Positions 6,532-15,468 are shown, counted from the stretch's first letter. The stretch is 25,544 nucleotides of DNA from an uncultured Eubacteriales bacterium (GCA_934630445.1 CAKTWY010000011.1:1-25544), one strand, 5' to 3'. Notes: generated by a model from the letters alone, not told the origin. Translations and numbers: made by a program.

Positions 6532-8940
6532 TTATGCGCGCCCGATATCGTATACGCTCCTGACAGAGAGATGTTCGGCCCGTCCCTGCACGATCGCCAC
6601 TACAGCCTCGCCCCCGTTTAGGTCAAAGAAATTGTCCGACAGGCGCAGATCCTCCCCACCGTAAATTTCCACACTTTTGGCGAAGGCCCGTGCTGAGACA
6701 ACGACCGTATCGCCCTCTATACGCAGTGAAAGTTCCGGGTCCAGGAAGCGGTAATGTTTCGGCGCGGTGAAAAGCGCCGTGCCCGACGACACCGTTTGGC
6801 CTTCAACGTCGAAGCAGAAGCTCAAATAATGTTCGTGCCAGTCCGTTTGATGAAAGTCGAGCTCCTCACACCAGACGCTGGAGAGCGCCGGTACCGTGAG
6901 GGAAAACGCGCCCTGGGAGAGGATTTCCGCAGTGCTCCGGCGCAGCGCCCAGCGCACCGTTCCTGAGACGGCGCGAAGCGTCTCGTTCGCAACACAGAGT
7001 TTTGCCCGTGTCTCAATATCGCCCGGCTCGTCGACGACGGACTGGCGCTGCGTAAATTCGCCCGTCTCCTCGCAGGAGATCATTACCGGAGCGAAAAATC
7101 GCCGCGCCGCATAGTGAAGCGCTTTCCACTTTCCATACCAATCGATCGACGACCAGGACGCCACGGGCCAGATGTCATTGAGCTGCCAGTATACCGCACC
7201 CATGCAGCGCCCGCGGTTGCGCCTGAAATGTTCTGCGGCGCAGCGCACCGCGTCCGCCTGCAGAAGCTGCGAGGCGTAGAGGAGCGTGTCAAAACGCAGG
7301 GGATACAGGTAAGTCTGCGACAGATAGGAGAGGATCTTGCCGTTCGCGCCGACATTGCGCTGGTGCATCTCCATCACGCGGGAGAAGATGTTGCGCTCTT
7401 CCGGCAGTGTGAAGCGCTCGACCGTTTCAAGGCATGGGAAGGACTGAAACCCAAATTCCGACGCGTAGCGGAAAAAGTGTTTTCTGTAATCGGTGAACGG
7501 GAGATTCCCGTGCCAGACCTCCCAGTAATGTACGTCGCCGCGGTCGGGCGCGTTCGGCTCGTCAAACGCCCCGCCCGATGAGGGAGATGCCGGCCAGTAG
7601 AACGTGTCCGGATCGAGACGGCGCAGCTCCTCAGGGATGATCTGTTCGAACATACGGATATAGTGCGCGCGCGTGATGGCGTCCGCACGGTAGTTCCCGG
7701 AGGCCTGAAACATCTCCATCTCATTATTGCCGCACCAGAGCGCAAGGCACGCGTGGTGCCTCAGACGCGATACATTGTCGCGCACCTCGGCGCGGATGCT
7801 CGCCTCGAACGCTTCTGTCAGGCGATAGTTGGCGCAGGCGAACATGAAATCCTGCCAGACGAGCAGGCCCAGCTCGTCGCACAGGTCGTAAAAATAATCC
7901 TCCGGATAAATGCCGCCGCCCCAGACGCGCACAAGGTTGAAGTTTGCCGCGCAGCAATCCTCGAGCAGTCTGCGTGTGCGTTCGCGCGTCAGGCGTGAGA
8001 GGATATTATCCTCCGGAATATAGTCTGCGCCCATCGCAAAGATGGCCACTCCATTTATCTCGTGCGCAAAGCTCTCGCCCCATGCGTCGCGCTCCCGGCG
8101 CACTGTGAGCTTACGCAGGCCGATGCGCTCTGAAACGCGGTCGCACTGCACGCCGTCCTTTGTCAGTACCGCCTCGAGCGTGTAAAGCGGCTGCGCGCCG
8201 TAGCCGCGCGGCCACCAGAGCATCGGTTCCGGAATGGGCATCGGAACACCGTTTTCGAGCGCGGTCATCCGCCCGTCCGGAGACGTCAGCGTGAGCGTGA
8301 GCGCGCCCTGCACAGGTGCATCGGCATACGCCGTCACCCATACCGCCCCGTTTTCATGGCGTTGACGCAGCCGCAGGTTTTTGATGCGCGGCCCGGCTAT
8401 GAGCGAAAGCCCGCGCCAGATACCGGCATCCGGCAGGCGCGGTCCCCAGTCCCAGCCGAACATGCAGTGCGCCTTCCGGAGATGCGGAAAACCGTCCATC
8501 GCGTCCGACGTGCCGCCGAGGAAATGCTCCTTCTGCCGCGCGCGTATATAGCGCACGGGGGAAGCGAAGGTGAGTGCGATCTCATTCTCGCCGGAGCGAA
8601 GCGCGTGTGTGACGTCCAGCTCCCACGTCCGGTGCATATTGTCGGTGTGTGCGATCGCCTTTCCGTTCAGCATGATATCGCACAGCGTGTCAAGTCCTTC
8701 GCATCTGAGCAAAATATGCCCGGCTTTCAAAAGCGGCTCCGGCGGTGTAAACACGCGGCGGAAGGTGAAATCTTCCTCCATGCGCCGCAGGGCCGCAAGC
8801 TCGTTTTCCCGATAATACGGGTCCTCCATAAGGCCGGCATTCAAAAGAAAGGAATAAACAGACCCCGGCACGGTGCCTTCGGTAATGCGCCCGTTTGTCT
8901 CCTCCATCTGCCAGACGCCGCTGAGAGAGTACGTGATCAT
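6532..8940 (-). CDS. Beta-mannosidase, glycoside hydrolase family 2
   Basis: The protein has 802 residues from the ATG at 8940, chosen because GGAGG lies 7 bases upstream; an open-frame extension to 9222 overlaps the preceding gene and reads as non-coding. It hydrolyses terminal beta-D-mannosides in the cytoplasm (no signal peptide). The N-terminal jelly roll (about 1-180) includes SLSGVWQ and the family block FGWDWGPRLPDAGIW. The TIM barrel carries RVWGGGIYPEDYFYDLCDELG and VWQDFMFACANY, typical of beta-mannosidases rather than galactosidases or glucuronidases. The acid/base is likely Glu407 in WCGNNE and the nucleophile Glu495 in SEFGFQSFP. Length is normal for the family. It is the last gene of the operon, 37 bases after the ADP-ribosylglycohydrolase-like gene. 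Confidence 0.92.
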   Translation of the reverse strand: MITYSLSGVWQMEETNGRITEGTVPGSVYSFLLNAGLMEDPYYRENELAALRRMEEDFTFRRVFTPPEPLLKAGHILLRCEGLDTLCDIMLNGKAIAHTDNMHRTWELDVTHALRSGENEIALTFASPVRYIRARQKEHFLGGTSDAMDGFPHLRKAHCMFGWDWGPRLPDAGIWRGLSLIAGPRIKNLRLRQRHENGAVWVTAYADAPVQGALTLTLTSPDGRMTALENGVPMPIPEPMLWWPRGYGAQPLYTLEAVLTKDGVQCDRVSERIGLRKLTVRRERDAWGESFAHEINGVAIFAMGADYIPEDNILSRLTRERTRRLLEDCCAANFNLVRVWGGGIYPEDYFYDLCDELGLLVWQDFMFACANYRLTEAFEASIRAEVRDNVSRLRHHACLALWCGNNEMEMFQASGNYRADAITRAHYIRMFEQIIPEELRRLDPDTFYWPASPSSGGAFDEPNAPDRGDVHYWEVWHGNLPFTDYRKHFFRYASEFGFQSFPCLETVERFTLPEERNIFSRVMEMHQRNVGANGKILSYLSQTYLYPLRFDTLLYASQLLQADAVRCAAEHFRRNRGRCMGAVYWQLNDIWPVASWSSIDWYGKWKALHYAARRFFAPVMISCEETGEFTQRQSVVDEPGDIETRAKLCVANETLRAVSGTVRWALRRSTAEILSQGAFSLTVPALSSVWCEELDFHQTDWHEHYLSFCFDVEGQTVSSGTALFTAPKHYRFLDPELSLRIEGDTVVVSARAFAKSVEIYGGEDLRLSDNFFDLNGGEAVVAIVQGRAEHLSVRSVYDIGRA

Positions 8941-8977
8941 GCGCGCTCCTCCATTTCTTTTGTTTGTTCGATCCGGG

Positions 8978-10993
8978 TCACAGTGCTGAGATGCAAAGCT
9001 CCGACGCGGCGAGCATGCCGCCCTCGACGAAAAAGCCTGCGCCGCCGCCCGCGCGGCTGTTGGCCACCGCGCGCAGACGCACGCCGCCGGCCACTGCTTC
9101 AAGCATATCACCGCGCGCGGAGAAAGAGAAGGGGATACCATGGTTTTCCACGTAGGAAAACGGCGCACACGCGAGCACTGTCCGTTTTTCATTTTCCACC
9201 TGCACGATGGAAAGCGTGTCAAACCCTTCGAGGAGCGCCGCGTAAAAGCGCCTGTGGCCGCGTGCGCGCAGCACCACGCCCGCCCGGCGGTGCATGCCGG
9301 GCGCGAGCGTGCACGTGACGCGGTAATCCGTCCAGTCGCGGGTGCCAGTCGTCACTATGCCCGGTTCGCGCGACGCCGTCAGACAGAAGTCGTGCATCCG
9401 GTGGCGCTCAAAGCACTCCGCTGAGGAGACAAAGGTGGACAGTACTTCCGGCGAGCGGCAGGTGTAAGTAAGCGCGCGCGGAGCACCCGACCAGTCGAAC
9501 GATAAAAGCCGTGCGCCCATGCCGCCGCATGCAGGGGAGAAGCGCACCCCCGCGCGCAGGAACGGGAGCCCGCCCGTATCCGGCAGACAGAGCGCGAGCG
9601 CCGTGCACGCGCAGGAGATGGGAACAGCCGCTCCTTCCACGCGGCGGAGCATGCCGTGCGAATCGCGCCAGAGCGCATAAAGCGCAGCCTCCCCGTTCGA
9701 GCCGGGCAGTGCTGCAAGCTCGGCGTGCATTGTCTGCGTGCCGTAGAGCGACGGCGAGGCGAGGCATGCGTAAGCGCCGTCCGCCGCCGCGTCGTCCGTT
9801 CGGAAAACGGGCGTGGAAACGCATACGTCACGCCCGCTTTCGGAGATGATTTCAAGCCCCGCGCCACCGCATTCGGCGCGCGCACCGCCCTCACCGCCGG
9901 AAAACGGACAGAGAGTGAAGCCCTGCGCCGCGCCACGGTAGGGAAAGGTAAAGCGCGCCTCTTTCACCCCGGGTTCCCGGCCGTACAAAAAGGCCGACGC
10001 GCGCAGGATTTTCTGCGTCTCGCGCACAGCATCCGTCACCGTTTCCCCACCATCCGCCGATACGACATACAGCCGGTCTGCAATCGGCACGCGCAGATGT
10101 TTCGGGATGGAAGCCAGACCCAGGCGCACGCCGTTCAGGCATCCGACATTTCCTGCGTTGCAGTCCGTATCCCAACCGCCCGACACGCAGATTGTGAGCG
10201 CGCGGGCGAAATCGTCTCCCCCCAGAAGGAGGGAGGCGAGCAACCACGCGTGGTTTGTCTCGATCGGACACGCGCCGTAGTATCTGTCGTAGCCGTACGC
10301 GTGCTCTACGCGCGTGCGCACTGCACGCCATCCACCGCCTTTGGCGCAGAAGGCGCGCACATCCTCTGCCAGCGCTGCGAGAGCGTCATCCCCCACGACG
10401 CGCAGCCCCTCTTCCAAAAGGCGCTCCAGCCGCTTTTCCGAGAAGGCCATGCTCTCCATTGCGGCGAGGAAACACGCCGCCGATACGGCGATTCCGTCGT
10501 GGCTCACGCTTGCTGCTGCGCGTGCGATACTTGCCGCGCGCTCCGGGTCGTCCGGACAGGCGAGGGCGATGCCGTCGATAAAAATCTGCGCCCCGATTTG
10601 CGTCGAAAGGCTTTTTCCATTTGTCGCGGCCGCGCCGCTTGCCGGCGGCGTCAGGCCATTTTTCAGATTGATGTACGCGGTGTGCTCGGCCGAGCGGCCG
10701 TACCCGCCCCACCAGAAGATGGTTTTGTTTTCAATCACATAGTTGAGCCATGCGTCGGCAAAGCTCTGCGCCCCGGCGCGGCCGTGCGCGTCCTCGATGG
10801 CGCGCAGGAAGGCAAATGTTCCCGACAGGTCGTCATCCGGCACGATAAGCGGCGCGCTGCACGCAGCGTTTACGTATGTTTCCACTTCGCCGAAGCGGCG
10901 CGCAATCTCCTCGTATTGCCACCCCTCGACGGGCCTTCCAAGATAGACGCCGATCATTTTGCCCAGCACGCCGGCATATACTTTTTCTTCCAT
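8978..10993 (-). CDS. ADP-ribosylglycohydrolase-family protein with C-terminal beta-sandwich domain
   Basis: The 671-residue protein starts at an ATG with GGGAGG 7 bases upstream. Residues 1 to about 330 match the ADP-ribosylglycohydrolase (DraG/ARH) fold: KMIGVYLGRPVEGW near the N-terminus, the metal-binding DDDLSGTFAFLRAIE block (Asp53-55) and the second metal block GGWDTDCNAGN (Asp275, Asp277). Classical members remove ADP-ribose from proteins and have about 300 residues. Here a further 340 residues follow; the last 180 or so (DWTDYRVTCTL, HRRFYAALLEG, and a GIPFSFSARGDMLEA segment) look like a concanavalin-type beta-sandwich that could bind glycan. Placement between a dehydrogenase and a beta-mannosidase suggests hydrolysis of a glycosidic bond in the imported sugar rather than protein de-ADP-ribosylation. 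This is inference; activity is unknown. Confidence 0.85.
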   Translation of the reverse strand: MEEKVYAGVLGKMIGVYLGRPVEGWQYEEIARRFGEVETYVNAACSAPLIVPDDDLSGTFAFLRAIEDAHGRAGAQSFADAWLNYVIENKTIFWWGGYGRSAEHTAYINLKNGLTPPASGAAATNGKSLSTQIGAQIFIDGIALACPDDPERAASIARAAASVSHDGIAVSAACFLAAMESMAFSEKRLERLLEEGLRVVGDDALAALAEDVRAFCAKGGGWRAVRTRVEHAYGYDRYYGACPIETNHAWLLASLLLGGDDFARALTICVSGGWDTDCNAGNVGCLNGVRLGLASIPKHLRVPIADRLYVVSADGGETVTDAVRETQKILRASAFLYGREPGVKEARFTFPYRGAAQGFTLCPFSGGEGGARAECGGAGLEIISESGRDVCVSTPVFRTDDAAADGAYACLASPSLYGTQTMHAELAALPGSNGEAALYALWRDSHGMLRRVEGAAVPISCACTALALCLPDTGGLPFLRAGVRFSPACGGMGARLLSFDWSGAPRALTYTCRSPEVLSTFVSSAECFERHRMHDFCLTASREPGIVTTGTRDWTDYRVTCTLAPGMHRRAGVVLRARGHRRFYAALLEGFDTLSIVQVENEKRTVLACAPFSYVENHGIPFSFSARGDMLEAVAGGVRLRAVANSRAGGGAGFFVEGGMLAASELCISAL

Positions 10994-11049
10994 TTGTCCG
11001 CCTCCCGGTTTCGGATGGCGCAGACGCGTCCTCTGCGCGTTTTCAGGTG

Positions 11050-12009
11050 TTACGCCTGCGTGCAGTCGATGACGATCTTCAGGTTTTCTTCCGGCGCGGT
11101 GAGGTGGTGCATAAACGCCGCCCTGGCGCCGCGAAGCGGCACGCGTGCCGTGACGAGCGGATGCAGATCAAGCGCACCTGCGGCGATGAGCGACATCACC
11201 CGTGCGCTAAGCGCGCGGATTGCGGGCATCCGGTTTTCCGGCCCGCGCATTGAAAGGCGCTTGGATTGGAAAAAGTACGGATCGAAGCGCCGCCTATGCA
11301 CCGGATGGCCGTAGCTGATGATCATCCCGCCCTCGTGCATGCGCCCGATCGCCCGCGCCAGCGTTTCTTCTCCGGGCAGAAGATCGTCACCCATCGCGTC
11401 GATCACCACGTCAAAGCTTTCGGAAACGCCCCCCGCGAGCGGATGGCATGTCTGATCACAGCCGAGTCGGAACCCGAGCGCGCGCCGGCTCTCATAAAGA
11501 TCCCACCCGGCGATCCAATCCGCACCTTCGGCGCGAAGCATCTGCGCCATCAAAAGTCCACTCGGCCCGAGTCCGATGATCAGCACGCGTTTGCCCCGTG
11601 CCGGAAAGACGAGCGCAGCGCGCGACGAGGCGACCGCCAGCTCCAGCACTGGCGCCGCGTCGATGGAAAGCGTGTCCGGCACGCGCACCATGCACACTTT
11701 TTCCGGGGCGACAGCAACGTATTCCGCGAAGGCGCCAACCGTGAACCACCAGCTCACGCGCTCGCCGGGGCGGAAGGCCGTCACCTGTGCGCCGGTGTGT
11801 ACGATCACGCCGCACGCCTCATGGCCGAACACGAAGGGAAAGGGAATGTCCGTATGTCCAAGGTAGAGCCCCGGGTCGGAGCCGTTGCAGATGCACGCGC
11901 GCTCCAGACGCACGAGGACCTCTCTCTCGCCGCACCTGGGCAGCGGAACGTCCTCGTAGCACAGCTGCCCGGGCGCGCGCAGCATGAGGGCTTTCATCGT
12001 GCCGTCCAT
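11050..12009 (-). CDS. Zinc-type medium-chain dehydrogenase/reductase (MDR), first of two
   Basis: This 319-residue NAD(P)-dependent dehydrogenase has a GroES-like catalytic domain and a Rossmann domain. Catalytic-zinc residues are visible as Cys41 in CICNGSD (with Asp45) and His63-Glu64 in FGHEACG. The nucleotide-binding loop is LIIGLGPSG. The four-cysteine structural zinc lobe usually found after about residue 90 is absent: the sequence passes directly from GERVSWW to GAFAEY. The ATG at 12009 is chosen because GAGG lies 5 bases upstream; a second ATG at 11997 is possible. The gene lies 7 bases after the other MDR gene, so the two are translated from one message. The substrate is probably a sugar or polyol alcohol group, by context. 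Length is slightly short for the family but both domains are complete. Confidence 0.88.
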   Translation of the reverse strand: MDGTMKALMLRAPGQLCYEDVPLPRCGEREVLVRLERACICNGSDPGLYLGHTDIPFPFVFGHEACGVIVHTGAQVTAFRPGERVSWWFTVGAFAEYVAVAPEKVCMVRVPDTLSIDAAPVLELAVASSRAALVFPARGKRVLIIGLGPSGLLMAQMLRAEGADWIAGWDLYESRRALGFRLGCDQTCHPLAGGVSESFDVVIDAMGDDLLPGEETLARAIGRMHEGGMIISYGHPVHRRRFDPYFFQSKRLSMRGPENRMPAIRALSARVMSLIAAGALDLHPLVTARVPLRGARAAFMHHLTAPEENLKIVIDCTQA

Positions 12010-12016
12010 AGGTGCC

Positions 12017-13027
12017 TCACTTTCCGGAGAGACGCGGGTAGACCACGACTTTGATCACTTCGTCAAGGCGCTCGTCGCACAGCTTCAGCGTAGCTTCCGC
12101 CTCGTCCAGACACACCTCGTGCGTGATGAGCTTTGAAAGGTCAATCTTTCCGTCCGCAACAAAGTCGACCGCGCGCTGGAAGATATCCTGTCTGGGGATT
12201 TCATTCGGATTCAGGAAGTGGCGGAATTTGATGTTTTTTTCAACGATCGGGAAGGGATTCACCCGGTAGCGGCGGCCGACGTTCTTGACCGCGACGACAA
12301 GGCTTGTCATGCGTCCGTTTTCGCGCAGCGCGCGCACGCCGAGGTCATATGCATCCAGCGCCTCGCTTCTGTCCTCAGCGATGCACATGAGCAGTACGTC
12401 GACCGGGCCGGTGTTCGCCATGATCTGCGCGATGATTTCATCCTGTGTCATTGCGCTGTGGTTATAGGTAAAATCCGCGCCCATCTCCCGCGCTTTGGAA
12501 AGGCGAAAAGATGACAGGTCGACCGCGCTCACTGTTTTGGCGTACTGCCTCGCGCAGGCGATCGCTGTCAGACCCATCGGCCCCGTTCCGACGACGAGCA
12601 CATGCTCGTCGCGGGCAATGCGCGCGGGATAGACAAGGCTGATGTATGCCCCGTCGAACATCTCGCAGCATGTCGCGACGCGGGAAGGAACGTGGTCGGC
12701 CACCACGCCGTAGGTCATGTCCTTCGGCGCGAACGAGATATATTCGCAGAAAGAGCCCTTCGGCGTATACATGACGATGCGCTGCCCGACTTTCAGTTGC
12801 GTGACGCGCGCGCCCGTCTCCACCACTTCGCCGCAGACCTCGTGGCCGAGGATTTGGGGGTAGTAGTCGTGATATCCGTCAAAAACACCGTGCAGGATGT
12901 GGTTGTCCGTCGCATTGCAGATCGACGCGGCCTGTACGCGAACAAGCACGTGGTCCGGGGTTATTTCCGGCATCGGCACGTCCTTGACGACGAGTTTTCC
13001 GGGCTGTTCAACAACTGCAGCTAACAT
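12017..13027 (-). CDS. Zinc-type medium-chain dehydrogenase/reductase (MDR), second of two
   Basis: The 336-residue protein is a second MDR dehydrogenase, related to but clearly different from its neighbour. The catalytic-zinc set includes Cys37 in ASICNATD (Asp41) and His62-Glu63 in LGHEVCGEVVE; the Rossmann loop is LVVGTGPMG. It also lacks the structural-zinc cysteine cluster, with MYTPKGSFCEYISF in that place. It begins at an ATG with AGAGGTG 7 bases upstream and just 6 bases after the stop of the sugar isomerase gene, so close coupling is certain. It likely oxidises or reduces a hydroxyl or keto group on a sugar handled by the isomerase (inference). Distinct sequence suggests the two MDRs act on different substrates or as a hetero-pair rather than being a recent duplication. 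Confidence 0.9.
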   Translation of the reverse strand: MLAAVVEQPGKLVVKDVPMPEITPDHVLVRVQAASICNATDNHILHGVFDGYHDYYPQILGHEVCGEVVETGARVTQLKVGQRIVMYTPKGSFCEYISFAPKDMTYGVVADHVPSRVATCCEMFDGAYISLVYPARIARDEHVLVVGTGPMGLTAIACARQYAKTVSAVDLSSFRLSKAREMGADFTYNHSAMTQDEIIAQIMANTGPVDVLLMCIAEDRSEALDAYDLGVRALRENGRMTSLVVAVKNVGRRYRVNPFPIVEKNIKFRHFLNPNEIPRQDIFQRAVDFVADGKIDLSKLITHEVCLDEAEATLKLCDERLDEVIKVVVYPRLSGK

Positions 13028-13033
13028 TTTGAT

Positions 13034-13912
13034 TCACCTCTCAAAATTGTGCCGGCCGCGCAGATAAGCGAGGTCGGCCGTGTAATATTTGTCAAGATCT
13101 TCCGCCGGAACGTGCGGCTCGAGCGTAACAAACCCGTCGTATCCGTCTGCCGCCGCCATGGTGAGCAGGCCGTCGATATTGACCGCGCCCGCGCAGCACA
13201 GGGGGTAGTAGATTTTTTGCGGAGCGAACACGCCGCCCATCTCTGCGCCCGCGCGCCGCGGCAGATACCCGAGACCGTCAACATATTGGCAGGCGTTTTT
13301 GACGTGGATGTAAGCGATTTTATCCCGCAGCCGCAGATAGCCGAGCGGGAAGGCCTCGCTGCTGCCGTGATAGTAGTTCGCCGCGTCGAAGTTCGTGCCC
13401 AGTGCCGGAAGTTTCATCCCGTCGAGTATGGCGCGCGTTCCGTCCGGATGTGCGGTTGCGTCGTGCGCCTCATTTTCCAGCGCGAGCGTGACGCCCAGTT
13501 CCCGCGCAAGCGTCGCCGCCTCGGCCCAAAAGGCCGTGAGGCGCGCAAAGTCCGGCTTTTCCGGCGCGAGATAGTAGCAGTAGTGGTTCACGATCCGTGC
13601 GCCGAGCGCGTGCGCCGCCTGGATCGCCGCGCAAAGTTCAGCGCTGTAACGCACAGGATCGTCTCGCAGCGCTTCCACAAACGCACCGGAAAACGTCACG
13701 CACGCGGGTAAGATGCCCACACGGGCAAGAATATCCTTTGTGCGTGCAAGGTCGCGTCCGACGTACGACCATGAAATCCCCTCCGCCCCGGCCCACGGCA
13801 GATTTTCGGGCCACAGCTCGATATAGCGCACGTCATGGCGGCAAAGCACCTCGCATGCTTTCTCGAGCAGCAGGTGCGCGAGTGCCTGAGCGGAAATTGC
13901 AAGTTTCATCAT
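13034..13912 (-). CDS. Sugar isomerase/epimerase, xylose-isomerase-like TIM barrel
   Basis: The 292-residue protein belongs to the xylose-isomerase-like TIM-barrel superfamily (AP endonuclease family 2), whose members isomerise or epimerise sugars using a divalent metal. Metal ligands are recognisable: a glutamate in LALENEAHD (Glu146 or Glu148), Asp176 in TNFDAANY, His203 in YIHVKN and Glu265 in TLEPH. AAGGAGT stands 8 bases before the double ATG; the first (13912) is used here. Neighbours are a sulfatase upstream (47 bases) and the MDR pair downstream (6 bases). Such barrels cooperate with sugar dehydrogenases in inositol and 3-keto-sugar pathways, so a shared pathway is likely. The exact reaction cannot be read from sequence. 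Confidence 0.88.
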   Translation of the reverse strand: MMKLAISAQALAHLLLEKACEVLCRHDVRYIELWPENLPWAGAEGISWSYVGRDLARTKDILARVGILPACVTFSGAFVEALRDDPVRYSAELCAAIQAAHALGARIVNHYCYYLAPEKPDFARLTAFWAEAATLARELGVTLALENEAHDATAHPDGTRAILDGMKLPALGTNFDAANYYHGSSEAFPLGYLRLRDKIAYIHVKNACQYVDGLGYLPRRAGAEMGGVFAPQKIYYPLCCAGAVNIDGLLTMAAADGYDGFVTLEPHVPAEDLDKYYTADLAYLRGRHNFER

Positions 13913-13959
13913 GATAATGGACTCCTTCTCTGTTTGCAGCGCGCTGTCAGGCGCGGCGT

Positions 13960-15468
13960 CTATCCTTCCTGAAAATACTGCCGGATCATCGCGTCGAGCG
14001 CGGGATAGCGCGCGATATCCTCGCCCGTCTCCCGGAGTGCGCGCAGGAAAAGCGCGCGCATGTCCGCCGCCGCGTCGGCATATGCCGGGTCATGATATAC
14101 ATTTCGCATCTCATGTGGATCCCGCTCAAGGTCATACAGCTCAATGCCAGCCGGCGTGTCACAGTCCACAGCATCCGACGCATCGAGTGCGCGCCCATAG
14201 AAAAACGCCAGCTTATAGCGCACGGTGCGCACACCCATATGCGCTGGCGTGTCGAGGTGCGCGAGATGCAGCCAGTAGTGGTAATAAATATATTCGTTTC
14301 CACCGTTCTGAGCACTGCCCGCGAGAAGCGAACGGAAGCTTCGCCCCTGCATGGCGGTGGGTGCGGCAATGCCCGCGCAGTCGAGCAGCCACGGCGCAAA
14401 GTCGATATTTGACAAAAGCGCTCCCGTCCGGCAGCCTGCCGCGATTTCGCGCGGCCAGCGCACAAGCAGCGGCATACGCATCGCCTCTTCGTATATCCAG
14501 CGCTTGTCGATGTAGTCGTGCTCGCCGAGGAACATCCCCTGGTCGGACGTGTAAACGACGATAGTGTCCTCGGCAAGGCCGTTTTCGTCAAGCCATGTAA
14601 GGAGTCGGCCCACATTGTCGTCGATGCCTTTGACCGTGCGCAGATAGTCTTTCAGATATTTTTGATATGCCGCGCGCGCCCTGTCAGTGAAGGTAAGCCC
14701 GCGCACGTCGAGCGCTCCGGTCGGATAGTCCGGCGCGGACATGGTCTTTACCGCGTTTCTGCGTGGGTTTCGCTCCGAAACCGTGCCTCCAAAAAGGCGC
14801 GATCCCGCGCTCCGGTGAGAAAAGTCCTCCCACAGGCTCTCCGGCTCCGGGATTTCCACGCCGTCAAAGAGGTGCTCGTAGCGCGGATGATATTCAAAAT
14901 TGTCATGCGGCGCTTTGTGGTGGCACATCAGAAGAAACGGTTTGTGCGCATCGCGTTTGTGCGCCAGCCAGTCGAGGCATTTGTCCGTTATCAGGTCTGT
15001 CACATACCCCGCCTCACGCACATCGGTCACATCGGCATAGATGTTTTCAAGCGCCTCCCAGTCGTCTTCTCCATAAAGAAACGACGGGTTCCAGTACACC
15101 CCCTGCGCGGGCAGTACCGCATATTCGTCAAACCCGCGCGGCGCGGCATGCACATGCCATTTGCCGAACAGCGCCGTCTGATAGCCCGCCGCGTGCATCA
15201 GCTCAGGAAAGGTAGGCACCTTTTCCGGCAGTGCGTCCGTCAGCGTTTTGACGCCGTTTTTGTGCGGGTACAGGCCTGTCAGGATGCTCGCTCTGCTCGG
15301 CGTGCACAGGGCATTGGTGCAGAAGCACCGCTCTGCCGCCACGCCCTCACGGCCGATGCGGTCGATGTTCGGCGTTTCAAACACGCCTGCCAGACGCGAG
15401 CCGTACAGGCTTACCGCCTCCGCGCTGTGATCGTCCGACAGGATGAAGAGGATGTTGGGCTTTTTCAT
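13960..15468 (-). CDS. Sulfatase, type I (formylglycine-dependent)
   Basis: This 502-residue arylsulfatase-type enzyme removes sulfate esters from a sugar. The start is the ATG at 15468, just before KKPNILFILSDDH; a longer open frame begins at 15504 but would cross the hairpin and lacks a ribosome binding site. Calcium-site aspartates are Asp12-Asp13. The C-T-P-S-R signature places the cysteine that must be converted to formylglycine at Cys55. Further family blocks are FGKWHVH and DQGMFLGEHDYIDK. There is no signal peptide, so it acts in the cytoplasm on imported sulfated oligosaccharide. The maturation enzyme (anaerobic sulfatase-maturing radical SAM enzyme or FGE) is not in the window. Being in the transporter operon argues that the transported glycan is sulfated. 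Confidence 0.94.
   Translation of the reverse strand: MKKPNILFILSDDHSAEAVSLYGSRLAGVFETPNIDRIGREGVAAERCFCTNALCTPSRASILTGLYPHKNGVKTLTDALPEKVPTFPELMHAAGYQTALFGKWHVHAAPRGFDEYAVLPAQGVYWNPSFLYGEDDWEALENIYADVTDVREAGYVTDLITDKCLDWLAHKRDAHKPFLLMCHHKAPHDNFEYHPRYEHLFDGVEIPEPESLWEDFSHRSAGSRLFGGTVSERNPRRNAVKTMSAPDYPTGALDVRGLTFTDRARAAYQKYLKDYLRTVKGIDDNVGRLLTWLDENGLAEDTIVVYTSDQGMFLGEHDYIDKRWIYEEAMRMPLLVRWPREIAAGCRTGALLSNIDFAPWLLDCAGIAAPTAMQGRSFRSLLAGSAQNGGNEYIYYHYWLHLAHLDTPAHMGVRTVRYKLAFFYGRALDASDAVDCDTPAGIELYDLERDPHEMRNVYHDPAYADAAADMRALFLRALRETGEDIARYPALDAMIRQYFQEG

Noticed and set aside
8941..9222. N-terminal extension of the beta-mannosidase
   Set aside because: It overlaps the upstream gene, is rich in Arg/Ser/Cys, and the ATG at 8940 has a good ribosome binding site and begins the expected GH2 domain.
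9656..11314. Open frame of 552 codons on the plus strand, antisense to the ADP-ribosylglycohydrolase-like gene
   Set aside because: Arg/Ala/Cys-rich, no recognisable motif, spans the end of one real gene and the start of another on the other strand.
11050..13027. Recent tandem duplication of an MDR gene
   Set aside because: The two proteins share the fold but have clearly different sequences around the active-site motifs, so they are not a recent duplicate pair.
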